Position numbers and translations under genes: made by a program. Under the pieces are notes generated by a model, which saw only the letters and a program-made list of their open reading frames with translations, searched no databases and had not been told where the DNA came from. From Paludibacteraceae bacterium (GTDB lineage Bacteria; Bacteroidota; Bacteroidia; Bacteroidales; Paludibacteraceae), in assembly GCA_024692565.1 (NCBI GenBank), contig JAILMN010000004.1, positions 1 to 53,359 on the forward strand: a stretch of 53,359 nt of DNA. Direction: 5' to 3'. Positions 1 through 7,037 of this stretch are shown piece by piece; position 1 is the first letter of the stretch, and every line of letters begins with the position of its first letter.

Positions 1-265
1 GATTGAGAAGATTCATCCGGAATTCTCCACCCGCGTTACTGTCCTTGGCCATTTACAACGCGGCGGAAGTCCTTCCGCCTATGACCGTATATTGGCATCC
101 CGCATGGGGGTGGCTGCAGTGCAAGCTTTGCTGGACGGGCAGCGTAATGTTATGGTCGGTATCCAGAATGATGATATTGTCCTCATTCCACTGAGTAAAG
201 CCATTCATCAGAAAAAGGATGTCAAAGAAGACTCCTGGCAGGCACTTCTCACCCTTAGTATATAA
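1..265 (+). CDS. pfkA: 6-phosphofructokinase, 3' end only
   Basis: C-terminal part of ATP-dependent 6-phosphofructokinase, the committed step of glycolysis (fructose-6-phosphate to fructose-1,6-bisphosphate). The reading frame enters at base 2 and stops with TAA at 263-265. The segment [18 protein letters not shown] followed by [12 protein letters not shown] is the conserved substrate-binding stretch of PfkA. The start lies outside the window, so active-site residues near the N-terminus cannot be judged. It is 31 bp upstream of the ferritin gene and may be co-transcribed with it. Confidence 0.9.
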   Translation, partial: IEKIHPEFSTRVTVLGHLQRGGSPSAYDRILASRMGVAAVQALLDGQRNVMVGIQNDDIVLIPLSKAIHQKKDVKEDSWQALLTLSI

Positions 266-296
266 TTACAAACATTAAACTTCAAACATTATCATT

Positions 297-818
297 ATGA
301 TTTCCAAACGTTTAGAGGACGCTATTAACGCCCAAATCAATGCCGAGATGTGGTCGGCATATTTATACCTCAGTATGTCAGCTTATTGTCAAGACAAAGG
401 TTTAGCGGGCATGGCTAACTGGTTTGCTATCCAATTCAAGGAGGAGCAAGACCACGCGCAGATTTTCTACAACTACCTCATCAGCCGTGGTGGCCGTGTG
501 CTGCTGAAGGCGATTGATGCGGTGGAAACAGAATGGGCATCTCCGCTTGCTGCTTTTGAGCATACTTACAAGCATGAGCAACATGTAACTTCGCTCATCA
601 ACAATCTTATGCAGATTGCCGTAGATGAGAAAGATTTTGCCGCTCAGAGCCGTCTCCAATGGTTCATCGACGAGCAGGTAGAGGAAGAAGAGAATGCCGT
701 GGATATCATCAACAAACTGAAGATGCTGGACGGCAATTCCTACGGGCTTTATGTCCTTGACCAGGAACTCGCTGCACGCGTATATGCAACCCCATCGCCT
801 TTGGCAGCAAAAGCATAA
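297..818 (+). CDS. ftnA: Ferritin (non-haem iron storage)
   Basis: 173-residue bacterial ferritin; oxidises Fe(II) at a di-iron centre and stores it as a mineral inside a 24-subunit shell. Ferroxidase ligands are visible as the early NAEMWSAYLYLSM helix, the KEEQDHAQIFYNYL helix (E and ExxH) and the VEEEENAVDII helix. Length matches FtnA, and Bacteroidota ferritins of this kind are known to respond to oxygen. ATG at 297 is the only sensible start. The DUF456 gene begins 3 bp after the stop, so the two are very likely co-transcribed. Confidence 0.95.
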   Translation: MISKRLEDAINAQINAEMWSAYLYLSMSAYCQDKGLAGMANWFAIQFKEEQDHAQIFYNYLISRGGRVLLKAIDAVETEWASPLAAFEHTYKHEQHVTSLINNLMQIAVDEKDFAAQSRLQWFIDEQVEEEENAVDIINKLKMLDGNSYGLYVLDQELAARVYATPSPLAAKA

Positions 819-821
819 CAC

Positions 822-1295
822 ATGGATATATTGCTTCTTGTCATAGCATTTGTTTTGATGCTGATAGGTATTATCGGTTGCATAGTGCCGGGTCTTCCCG
901 GCACGCCGATAGCCTATGCCGGTCTGTGGGTCGCACAAGCTACAGAACGCGTGGATTTCAGTTGGAAATTCCTGCTTATCTGGGGCATCGTCGTGATTGT
1001 TGTCTCGGCGCTGGATTATATCGTTCCGGCGTGGGGAACCAAGCAATTCGGCGGCACTAAGTGGGGCGCGTGGGGCTCAACCATCGGCGTTTTTGTAGGA
1101 CTTTTCTTCGGCGCAATAGGGGTCATCATTGGTCCGCTGGTAGGCGCAATCATAGGCGAACTCTTTGCCGGCAAACAACTGGAGCAAGCCATCAAAGCAG
1201 GTTGGGGTAGTTTTATCGGAATCCTCTTCGGAACAATTATCAAACTCGTTGCTTGCGGACTGATGACGGTTGCCCTGATACAGGCTATCTGGTAA
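822..1295 (+). CDS. DUF456 family membrane protein
   Basis: 157-residue integral membrane protein of the DUF456 family. The sequence is almost entirely hydrophobic with about four to five membrane segments and glycine-zipper stretches (GLFFGAIGVIIGPLVGAIIG near residues 95-115). The N-terminal IIGCIVPGLPGTPIAYAG motif is typical of the family. No function is established for DUF456. It sits 3 bp after ferritin, so it could be expressed together with iron storage, but nothing in the protein shows metal binding. Confidence 0.85.
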   Translation: MDILLLVIAFVLMLIGIIGCIVPGLPGTPIAYAGLWVAQATERVDFSWKFLLIWGIVVIVVSALDYIVPAWGTKQFGGTKWGAWGSTIGVFVGLFFGAIGVIIGPLVGAIIGELFAGKQLEQAIKAGWGSFIGILFGTIIKLVACGLMTVALIQAIW

Positions 1296-1358
1296 AATGG
1301 CACAGTATTTGCAGATACCCACCAAACAGATTGTTTAACGCTTAAAATATACGGCCTT

Positions 1359-1973
1359 ATGAAACGGTTTTATCTCTTTTTGTTGGCGCTGACGGCTTGC
1401 ATGACTACGCAAGCGCAGTATGTAGTAAATGACAAGTATGACCTGTGGTTTGAGGACTCCGGTCATGAAGTAACCACGCGCAAGGCCGTTTTCTGCACGG
1501 ATAATTACCAAGATCTGTGGAACGGCTGTTATGTAAAGAAATCCGGTCGCACGACGTATGTCTATCGCGGTTCGTCATCGATCCTCTACGGCGATGAGAT
1601 CAACCTGCTGTACAACGGCTACTACCGCGTAAAACGCAGCGGCACATGGTATATGGCGGACGAGAATGGCGACCTTGTAAGCGGCATCTACGGCAAAGAT
1701 ATATACTATTTCCCCTTCGGCTATGTGACCTTACAGCGCGGCTCCGGGTATTGGGATATATACCATTGTTCCGGTCGGAAAGTAGAGTGTTATTCCCAAG
1801 AAAGCCCGTATATGTTCTGGAACGGCTGTTTCCTGATCAAGCAAGGCAAGTACTGGTATGCCTGCAACCAAGACGGCGATAAGCTCGACGGCGTTTATGG
1901 CGACGATGTTTCGCTTCTCAACGACGGTCGTTGGAAATGTGTCCGCGGCAGCTATGTAACGTATATAGACTAA
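1359..1973 (+). CDS. Secreted protein with ~45-residue aromatic repeats
   Basis: 204 residues starting with a Sec signal peptide (MKRFYLFLLALTACMTTQAQ, cleavage likely after AQA or TQA). The mature part holds about four imperfect units of pattern hxNGxxxVKxxGxWYxxxxxGdxxxGxYGddhxhh, for example around LWNGCYVKKSG, LYNGYYRVKRSGTWY, FWNGCFLIKQGKYWY and LNDGRWKCVRG. The pattern resembles WG/KWG-type beta repeats, but I cannot assign a family with certainty. No lipobox, T9SS domain or enzyme motif is seen. The gene is followed by a strong terminator and ends the pfkA-ferritin-DUF456 run. Confidence 0.75.
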   Translation: MKRFYLFLLALTACMTTQAQYVVNDKYDLWFEDSGHEVTTRKAVFCTDNYQDLWNGCYVKKSGRTTYVYRGSSSILYGDEINLLYNGYYRVKRSGTWYMADENGDLVSGIYGKDIYYFPFGYVTLQRGSGYWDIYHCSGRKVECYSQESPYMFWNGCFLIKQGKYWYACNQDGDKLDGVYGDDVSLLNDGRWKCVRGSYVTYID

Positions 1974-1990
1974 AAATCGCTTCTTAACTC

Positions 1991-2022
1991 AAAAATCTGC
2001 ATCAAAAGTGCAGATTTTTTTT
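1991..2022 (+). terminator. Intrinsic terminator after the secreted repeat protein
   Basis: An 11-bp perfect stem (1991-2001 with 2009-2019) encloses a 7-nt loop and runs into a T tract ending at 2022. It closes the upstream transcription unit just before the next promoter, whose -33 TTTG (2020-2023) overlaps the T tract. Confidence 0.9.
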
Positions 2023-2051
2023 GCATATGTCAATTTTTTTTTGTACCTTTG
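2020..2051 (+). promoter_or_regulatory. Bacteroidota promoter for the RhuM gene
   Basis: TTTG at 2020-2023, exactly 20 bp, then TACCTTTG at 2044-2051. The -7 element is half of a perfect inverted repeat TACCTTTGC-N4-GCAAAGGTA (2044-2065). The start codon at 2074 gives a short leader. Confidence 0.8.
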
Positions 2052-2073
2052 CAGCCGCAAAGGTATTTAACAT

Positions 2074-3105
2074 ATGTCAAAGCAACTGCAAATACGTAAT
2101 TCAACGGCAGAGTTTCTAATATTCCAAGCCGAAGATAAAGCCGAAGGCGTTCAAGTCTTTTACAAAGACGAGTCTATTTGGGCAACACAAAAAGCGATGT
2201 CCATGCTTTTTGATTGCTCAACGGATAATATTGGCGTACACCTGAAAAATATTTACGAAAGCGGAGAATTACAACAAGAAGCAACTACCGAGAAAATTTC
2301 GGTAGTTCAAAATGAAGGCAATAGACAAGTCACGCGCCAAGTTCAGTTCTACAAATTAGATGCCATCATCTCTGTCGGCTACCGCGTTAATTCGCGTCGT
2401 GCGACACAATTCCGTCAATGGTGTACTGCCGTGCTGCGTCAATTTGCTATTCGGGGCTATGTTATCGACCGCAAGCGCATGGAGAACGGAGCGTTTATTA
2501 GCGAGGATTACTTCGAGCACCTGCTGGCTGAGATTCGTGAGATTCGGCTCTCCGAACGACGATTCTATCAAAAACTCACGGATATATACGCAACGGCAAT
2601 CGATTACAACCGAGACGCACCTACCACGCGCGAGTTCTTTGCTAAAGTGCAGAACAAGATGCACTATGCTGTCCATGGACAAACGGCTGCAGAACTGATT
2701 GTCTCGCGTGCTAATGCGGAGAAAGAACACATGGGGCTGACCACATGGGAAAATGCGCCACACGGAAAGATTGTCAAACCGGACGTCAGCATAGCGAAAA
2801 ACTACCTCAACGAAGAGGAGTTGGAAGACATGGGACGGCTGGTCAACTCCGTCTTGGATGCCGCGGAACGTATGGCGAAACGGCACATCCCGATGACAAT
2901 GGAAGATTGGGCGAAGCGTATCGACATCATCCTTGAAGCAAGTGACGACCGGATATTGACAGACGCAGGTTCTGTCTCACACGAGTTCGCACAATCGTTT
3001 GCCGAATCAGAGTTTGAGAAATATCGCGTCATCCAAGATCGCCTTTTCGAATCCGACTTCGACCGCTTCGAATTACCGGCCTTGCCTCTTGAAAATGATA
3101 AATAA
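2074..3105 (+). CDS. RhuM (virulence protein) family protein
   Basis: 343 residues, full length for the RhuM family (COG3943), which is named from a Salmonella pathogenicity-island gene and has no proven biochemical role. The N-terminal part shows the conserved VQVFYKDESIWATQKAMSMLF and IYESGEL signatures. The middle holds the FYKLDAIISVGYRVNSRRATQFRQW motif, common to RhuM and Fic-adjacent DNA-associated proteins. The rest is helical. Members are usually carried on mobile or defence islands, which fits its place at the head of an accessory region. It has its own promoter and lies 33 bp before the HTH gene. Confidence 0.85.
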   Translation: MSKQLQIRNSTAEFLIFQAEDKAEGVQVFYKDESIWATQKAMSMLFDCSTDNIGVHLKNIYESGELQQEATTEKISVVQNEGNRQVTRQVQFYKLDAIISVGYRVNSRRATQFRQWCTAVLRQFAIRGYVIDRKRMENGAFISEDYFEHLLAEIREIRLSERRFYQKLTDIYATAIDYNRDAPTTREFFAKVQNKMHYAVHGQTAAELIVSRANAEKEHMGLTTWENAPHGKIVKPDVSIAKNYLNEEELEDMGRLVNSVLDAAERMAKRHIPMTMEDWAKRIDIILEASDDRILTDAGSVSHEFAQSFAESEFEKYRVIQDRLFESDFDRFELPALPLENDK

Positions 3106-3138
3106 TCCGCTATACTCTACAAAAAAAATACAATACCA

Positions 3139-3708
3139 ATGACAAAACAATCTCCTGAAATAGTATCTCTGCGCGCTGATATAGAGCGTCTTATGGGGCG
3201 TACGATGCGCACACCGGCTGACTTCGATTGGCTCAATCTGCGCATCTGGGAGGTGTGTCATGAGTATCTCTCTCCTACCACGTTAAAGCGTTTATGGGGC
3301 TATATTGACGGCGCGCAAACACCGCGTCATACAACACTTACCATCCTTTGCCGTGTATTGGGCTACGCTTCTTGGGAAGAGTATATAGAGTCGATTGCGG
3401 ATCGTCAAGATATAGAGAGCGAAACATTCTCCGGTGAAGGAATACGTGCTGATGAACTACAAACAGGCGATTCTATCGAAGTAGCCTGGCGACCGAATAG
3501 AAGGGCTGTTTTGCGCAATGACGGAAACAATCGCTTCACGATTATTGAAGCAGAGAATAGTAAATTGCATGTAGGCGATACATGTAGCGCGGTTTGTTTT
3601 CTCGTCAACCGTCCTATGTACTTGGACAACTTAATTCAAATGGGTCAATCCCCTAAAACTTACGTAGCCGGCAAACGTCACGGTCTTACTTATGTCCGCA
3701 GAATATAG
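3139..3708 (+). CDS. Predicted DNA-binding protein (HTH N-terminus, beta-rich C-terminus)
   Basis: 189 residues. Positions ~1-85 contain a helical domain with the pattern YLSPTTLKRLWGY, then RHTTLTILCRVLGYASWEE. This is a common Bacteroidales helix-turn-helix-like module. Positions ~100-189 are beta-rich (LQTGDSIEVAWRPNRRAVLR, then KLHVGDTCSAVCFLV) and may be a sensor or cap domain. I cannot name the family more exactly. The 3' end overlaps the kinase start by 17 bp, which implies translational coupling, so it may be a regulator working with the kinase. Confidence 0.65.
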   Translation: MTKQSPEIVSLRADIERLMGRTMRTPADFDWLNLRIWEVCHEYLSPTTLKRLWGYIDGAQTPRHTTLTILCRVLGYASWEEYIESIADRQDIESETFSGEGIRADELQTGDSIEVAWRPNRRAVLRNDGNNRFTIIEAENSKLHVGDTCSAVCFLVNRPMYLDNLIQMGQSPKTYVAGKRHGLTYVRRI

Positions 3709-4654
3709 CAGTCCAAGCTCGTCAGGTTTCATTTCTTCCGACACATGGAATACTGAATGGTCCGATCTTACACTTCTGCAGGAGCGGAAGACCTGCCTTA
3801 TTTATAGCGGAGTGCGCTACGATAGGCGTTTTTTGATAAAAGCTTTACGTCCCGAACATCGTGAACTCACGGAGTACCGCCAAATGCTGCAACGCGAGTT
3901 TCGTATAGGCATCGCTTTGTCTCATCCAAACATAGCAACCACTTATTCTTTGGAACCCGTTGATGGGTTAGGGGAGTGCATCATTCAGGAATATATCGAA
4001 GGTCAAACGCTCACTCAATGGCTCTCTACTAAACCTTCGTGGAAAAAGCGTGAACGCGTTGCCCAACAACTCCGGGAAGCTGTGGATTACCTGCATGCTC
4101 ACCAACTAACGCATCGCGATCTTAAGGGAGATAATATTCTAATCACCAATAATGGAAACAATGTCAAACTCATTGATTTCGGTCTGAGCGAGACAGATGA
4201 TAGCATACACGCTTCCATTGATGATATTATTAAGGAGAACGCGCGCGCGAAAGAACTGAGACAGAAGATTTACCCGCATCGGTATGCAATATTTCGCAGA
4301 ATTCTTCGAGTAATCCCTATTTTGTTATCTGTCTGTTTATTAGGAATAGCCTCCTGGATCTTCTATTCCGCTTATAGCGAACGTCAAGCTACAGAACAAG
4401 AAGAGCAATTATTCCAAGATCGCTTGCAGACTGCCCTAACCAAACACCACGCGGACTTACAAGTAGCAGCAGATGCAAATCCGTCTGTTATAGATAGGAT
4501 AGGAGCGGTATCAACTATAGCACAAGATGGATGGCAAGTCCGCGACTCGTTGATGAACCTATACCCGGATGATGAACTTCGACGTACCCAAATATACACC
4601 ATTTGGACTACAGAAACGACCGAATTTATCAATAAACTGCTTTCAGAACCATAA
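3692..4654 (+). CDS. Membrane-anchored Ser/Thr kinase lacking the C-lobe
   Basis: 320 residues with a eukaryote-like protein kinase N-half: candidate VAIK lysine in RRFLIKAL (K50), a QEYIEG hinge, the catalytic loop HRDLKGDN (141-148) and IDFGLSE (DFG at 162-164). After DFG the normal activation segment, APE motif and C-lobe DxxxxG region are missing. About 40 residues later a transmembrane helix begins (about 205-227), followed by a ~90-residue extracytoplasmic tail. Typical kinase domains need roughly 100 more residues here. Either an internal deletion has removed the C-lobe, or this is a minimal kinase or pseudokinase. It is coupled to the upstream HTH gene by a 17-bp overlap. Confidence 0.75.
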   Translation: MSAEYSSPSSSGFISSDTWNTEWSDLTLLQERKTCLIYSGVRYDRRFLIKALRPEHRELTEYRQMLQREFRIGIALSHPNIATTYSLEPVDGLGECIIQEYIEGQTLTQWLSTKPSWKKRERVAQQLREAVDYLHAHQLTHRDLKGDNILITNNGNNVKLIDFGLSETDDSIHASIDDIIKENARAKELRQKIYPHRYAIFRRILRVIPILLSVCLLGIASWIFYSAYSERQATEQEEQLFQDRLQTALTKHHADLQVAADANPSVIDRIGAVSTIAQDGWQVRDSLMNLYPDDELRRTQIYTIWTTETTEFINKLLSEP

Positions 4655-4658
4655 AAAA

Positions 4659-4684
4659 CGCGAATAATTCATAAATTATTTGCG
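4659..4684. promoter_or_regulatory. Operator-like inverted repeat over a -33 box
   Basis: CGC-N-AATAATT-N4-AATTATT-N-GCG is a near-perfect inverted repeat centred at ~4671. It overlaps the -33 TTTG (4679-4682) of the promoter at 4679-4710. There is no U-run after it, so it is a poor terminator. A repressor site is the simpler reading, with the HTH protein at 3139 as a possible ligand (inference). Confidence 0.4.
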
Positions 4685-4710
4685 TATATCAGAAATTTTT
4701 CCTACCTTTG
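4679..4710 (+). promoter_or_regulatory. Promoter of the structured leader RNA
   Basis: TTTG 4679-4682, 20-bp spacer, TACCTTTG 4703-4710. It continues into the inverted repeat ACCTTTGC-N4-GCAAAGGT (4704-4723). Transcription should start near 4716 and read through the folded region 4753-4892. Confidence 0.8.
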
Positions 4711-4715
4711 CACCC

Positions 4716-4900
4716 GCAAAGGTTTAAACCCGCGCATAGACATATATTAATAGCGTTTGCTATTTGTTCGACACGCCTTGAAACTTAGGAAACTTCAAAC
4801 CGTGTAAGTACTTAGAACAAATAAAGCAAGCGTCCTTGCATAGCACGGGCGTTTCTTGTCGGTATTTACAGGTATTCCTAAGACCTCAAGGCATGGACAA
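4716..4900 (+). ncRNA. Pseudoknot-capable leader or small RNA
   Basis: No convincing coding sequence, but strong complementarity. Helix A: 4753-4769 pairs with 4815-4833 (17 bp, two wobbles, one 2-nt bulge). Inside it ACACG 4771-4775 can pair with CGTGT 4801-4805. Helix B: GCCTTGA 4775-4781 and CTTAGGAA 4784-4791 pair with TCAAGGC 4886-4892 and TTCCTAAG 4875-4882 (15 bp), crossing helix A and so forming a pseudoknot. A local hairpin spans 4831-4851 (CGTCC/GGGCG, with TGC-ATA-GCA inside). I cannot match it to a named family. It may be a free RNA or the 5' leader of the operon at 5101. Confidence 0.55.
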
Positions 4901-5009
4901 AAAATCGTTCGTGCTTTTTTGTGCGTGGACACTTGCTAAAAAGTGCTGCAAAAGTACTACAAAACGCGGACATATGCAAACCCTATACACAAAAAGGACC
5001 AAAAAGGAC

Positions 5010-5041
5010 TTTGCGTTATTGCACAAAAAGCTGTACCTTTG
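5010..5041 (+). promoter_or_regulatory. Proximal promoter of the modular operon
   Basis: TTTG 5010-5013, 20-bp spacer, TACCTTTG 5034-5041, 60 bp before the ATG at 5101. Together with the promoter at 4679 it gives the operon two possible transcripts, one carrying the folded leader and one without it. Confidence 0.8.
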
Positions 5042-5100
5042 TGCCCGAAAACGGAGTTGTTAAAACAAAATAATATTAACCTTTAAAATCATTTATCATT

Positions 5101-5469
5101 ATGGGACTTTTAAACAACATTAAGGACCACTTCACCAACACTGAGTTCTCAGTGGCTCCAAACAAAAAAGTTAAAACCATCTGTGCCGATTTCAAAAAGA
5201 CTTTCGGTGCAACATTGTGCATTTACAAAGGCACTCAACTCGCTGATCCGGAGATGACTCTTGCTGCATTGAACAAGAAGACCACTAAGGATGTAACAAC
5301 TAAGAGTTACGACGAACTGAAGATCAAAGCTTCGATGAAGGTGGGTGAGGCGGAGAAACTGTTTGACCAGATGTTCGGTTTGACTGTTCAAATCAAGGAT
5401 CCTAAAGGAAAAGAATGCGTAGATAACAAGCTGACTATCGGTCAGGCTGCACGCGGAGAAAGTAAGTAA
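5101..5469 (+). CDS. Two-repeat small protein, copy 1
   Basis: 122 residues, first of four related proteins in this operon. It holds two copies of a ~45-residue unit. Unit 1 contains KKVKTICADFKKTFGATLCIYK then EMTLAAL. Unit 2 contains MKVGEAEKLFDQMFGLTVQIKD then NKLTI. The pattern looks like strand, helix (xxLxxxFxxxFG), strand (xLxVY/xVQV), then a TLA/TI turn. No catalytic residues, signal peptide or membrane segment are seen. Unlike the other copies it has a ~15-residue N-terminal extension (MGLLNNIKDHFTNTEFS). The family is not recognised; the soluble, acidic-basic mixed surface suggests an adaptor role (inference). Confidence 0.8.
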   Translation: MGLLNNIKDHFTNTEFSVAPNKKVKTICADFKKTFGATLCIYKGTQLADPEMTLAALNKKTTKDVTTKSYDELKIKASMKVGEAEKLFDQMFGLTVQIKDPKGKECVDNKLTIGQAARGESK

Positions 5470-5491
5470 TAATCCTCAAATTATAGAAATT

Positions 5492-6418
5492 ATGCCAAAT
5501 AAAGTTCGCGTTTACGGTAAAGCGCAAAACCGCACCGTATTAGGCATCGTTAATGCCTATTTAGTAATGTACCCGCACGCCACGAAAGCCGACTTGGAGA
5601 AAGCTTTCCCGTTGGAGTTGCAAGATGGAGGATCCTGGAATTCGTTATTCTGCACGCCTGCTGAGTGGAAAAAGAAAAACGAGAGCAACCAAGGCCTTTG
5701 GTTCGCGGAGAAAGACGAGATTCTCCATCTGCAAGATGGTACTGAGCTCATTCTTCTTAAGTTATGGCCGAAGGAGAACTTCGACAAAATCGTAAGCCAT
5801 GCTAAGATGTATGACATCGAGATCGCTAAGTTTGAAGCAGCTGATAAAGGCTTTGGCGCAAAAGGCGGTTATCGTCTGGAGTACCTGAACGGCTATGTGC
5901 CTCCTAAACCCGGCAAGAAATCCAACAAATGGTTGTGGATCCTGTTAGCAGCCTTGCTGATTATCGCTATTCTGATTATTCTGCTGCTTATGCGTGGCTG
6001 CAACAAGCAGGAACCGCAGATCGTAGAGGTAGAGAAAGTGGTTGTCGTTCACGATACCCTTTATATTCAGGAGATTGAAGAGATCGAGAAGAACTTCAAC
6101 GCTGCTGAGTTCGTGCAAGGCAAGGCTGACTTGAGTGAAAGTGCCAAGTTTGTGCTGCATGATCTGGCTAAGGTAATGCAAAAGAACCCTGAGGTTCGTT
6201 TGTTGCTCGAAGGTCACACATCTGCAGAAGGTGATGCGGCTTTCAATCAAAAGTTGAGCGAAGCTCGCGCACAAGCCGCTGTCGCTTTTCTCATAGAGCA
6301 TGAAGGTATTGATGCTTCACGTTTGGAGGCTGTTGGTAAAGGTTCCTCGGAATTAAAGAATCCGGAAAACCCAATGGCTCCAGAAAACCGCCGCACAGAA
6401 TTCATTGTATTGGAATAA
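5492..6418 (+). CDS. Single-pass membrane protein with C-terminal OmpA domain
   Basis: 308 residues. The N-terminal ~135 residues form a soluble domain of unknown family (KVRVYGKAQNRTVLGIVNAYL, then a Trp-rich middle) with no signal peptide. A transmembrane helix spans about 147-167, followed by RGCNKQ. The C-terminal part (about 205-308) is an OmpA-like peptidoglycan-binding domain with LLLEGHTSAEGD and ENRRTEFIVL. Expected topology is cytoplasmic N-domain and periplasmic OmpA domain, so the protein could tie a cytoplasmic complex to the cell wall. It starts 22 bp after the two-repeat copy 1. Confidence 0.85.
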   Translation: MPNKVRVYGKAQNRTVLGIVNAYLVMYPHATKADLEKAFPLELQDGGSWNSLFCTPAEWKKKNESNQGLWFAEKDEILHLQDGTELILLKLWPKENFDKIVSHAKMYDIEIAKFEAADKGFGAKGGYRLEYLNGYVPPKPGKKSNKWLWILLAALLIIAILIILLLMRGCNKQEPQIVEVEKVVVVHDTLYIQEIEEIEKNFNAAEFVQGKADLSESAKFVLHDLAKVMQKNPEVRLLLEGHTSAEGDAAFNQKLSEARAQAAVAFLIEHEGIDASRLEAVGKGSSELKNPENPMAPENRRTEFIVLE

Positions 6419-6440
6419 TAATACATTAAATTATACTATT

Positions 6441-6587
6441 ATGGCAACAAAAGTAAAGAAGAATGCCGACGGAACAGTCGACAAACGTACCAAAGAAGGC
6501 AAAGCTATCGCTGAGCGCATGGCAAAAGCCCGCAAAGCAAAAGGTAGCGTGTGGACAAAGATCAAGAAGGCGTTCTCCGGAAAATAA
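6441..6587 (+). CDS. Small Lys-rich basic protein, module 1
   Basis: 48 residues, MATKVKKNADGTVDKRT then KEGKAIAERMAKARKAKG. The ATG at 6441 is chosen because its first 33 residues match the N-terminus of the protein starting at 7744; a longer frame from 6405 would run into the OmpA-protein end. About a third of residues are Lys or Arg. It looks like a truncated histone-H1/Hc1-like tail, so nucleic-acid binding is plausible but unproven. A type I hairpin (6597-6620) and two-repeat copy 2 follow. Confidence 0.75.
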   Translation: MATKVKKNADGTVDKRTKEGKAIAERMAKARKAKGSVWTKIKKAFSGK

Positions 6588-6596
6588 CAGGACACC

Positions 6597-6620
6597 GCTC
6601 GCAGTCCTTAAGTTGCGGGC
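6597..6620 (+). other. Type I intergenic RNA hairpin, copy 1
   Basis: GCTCGCA (6597-6603) pairs with TGCGGGC (6614-6620) around the 10-nt loop GTCCTTAAGT. The second copy at 8394-8417 has the same 7-bp stem length and loop, with different stem bases that still pair. Both are preceded by GGACA and lie between a basic-protein gene and a two-repeat gene. Confidence 0.7.
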
Positions 6621-6638
6621 AATAAATGATCATTTATT
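6621..6638. repeat. 18-bp perfect palindrome
   Basis: AATAAATGATCATTTATT directly follows the type I hairpin and lies 21 bp before the ATG at 6659. It could fold as RNA or be a protein site; it is not conserved after the second type I hairpin. Confidence 0.6.
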
Positions 6639-6658
6639 AACTTTAAATTTTTACTGTT

Positions 6659-6973
6659 ATGGCAGAAATTGCATTAAAAGGCAACATGAAGGTTAAAACC
6701 TTGAAGGCTGATTTCAAGAAAGCATTCGGCGCAACGCTGCGCGTGTACAAAAGTGCTACCTGCAAAGGTGCTTTTGCTGATGAAGAAGCTACATTGGCTT
6801 CTATCCGTGCTGAAGGCGCAAAAGGTGGTGAACTGAAAGTAGTAGGTAACATGCAGGTAGGTAACTTCGAGAAGAAGATTGCTGAGATGTATGGTATCGG
6901 CGTTCAGGTTGCTAATGCAAAGGACACCGAGCTCGCTGACAACAGCATCACTATTGCTGCTGCTGGTCGTTAA
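6659..6973 (+). CDS. Two-repeat small protein, copy 2
   Basis: 104 residues, the cleanest example of the two-unit protein. Unit 1 is about residues 6-50 (KGNMKVKTLKADFKKAFG, ATLRVYK, EEATLASIR). Unit 2 is about 56-101 (VGNMQVGNFEKKIAEMYG, IGVQVANA, NSITIA). The two units align to each other at GNMxVxxxxxxxxxxxG followed by a xxVxV strand, so the gene arose by internal duplication. No enzyme signature is visible. It is bracketed by a type I hairpin upstream and a type II hairpin downstream. Confidence 0.8.
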   Translation: MAEIALKGNMKVKTLKADFKKAFGATLRVYKSATCKGAFADEEATLASIRAEGAKGGELKVVGNMQVGNFEKKIAEMYGIGVQVANAKDTELADNSITIAAAGR

Positions 6974-6989
6974 TCGGTCTCCAAACAGG

Positions 6990-7015
6990 GCAGGGGAGTT
7001 TGATCGCTCCCTTGC
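6990..7015 (+). other. Type II intergenic RNA hairpin, copy 1
   Basis: GCAGGGGAG (6990-6998) pairs with CTCCCTTGC (7007-7015), 9 bp with one G-T pair, around the loop TTTGATCG. It is followed by TTAC. Related hairpins lie at 8806-8829 and 9591-9616. There is no U tract, so it is not a normal terminator. Confidence 0.7.
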
Positions 7016-7037
7016 TTACCAACATACAGATAATATC

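Noticed and set aside
402..1046. Long minus-strand frame opposite ferritin and DUF456
   Set aside because: It shadows two well-supported genes and has no family resemblance or promoter.
4716..4900. tmRNA, 6S RNA or RNase P RNA
   Set aside because: No tRNA-like ends, no tag frame, no central bulge of 6S type and too short for RNase P. Helices do not fit these families as I know them.
4836..5063. 75-codon ORF in the leader before the modular operon
   Set aside because: It lies across the folded RNA and the second promoter, is Lys/Cys-rich without a domain, and its start falls inside a predicted helix.
6405..6440. Upstream start for the 48-residue basic protein
   Set aside because: It would overlap the OmpA-protein gene, and the homologous gene at 7744 starts at the position equal to 6441.
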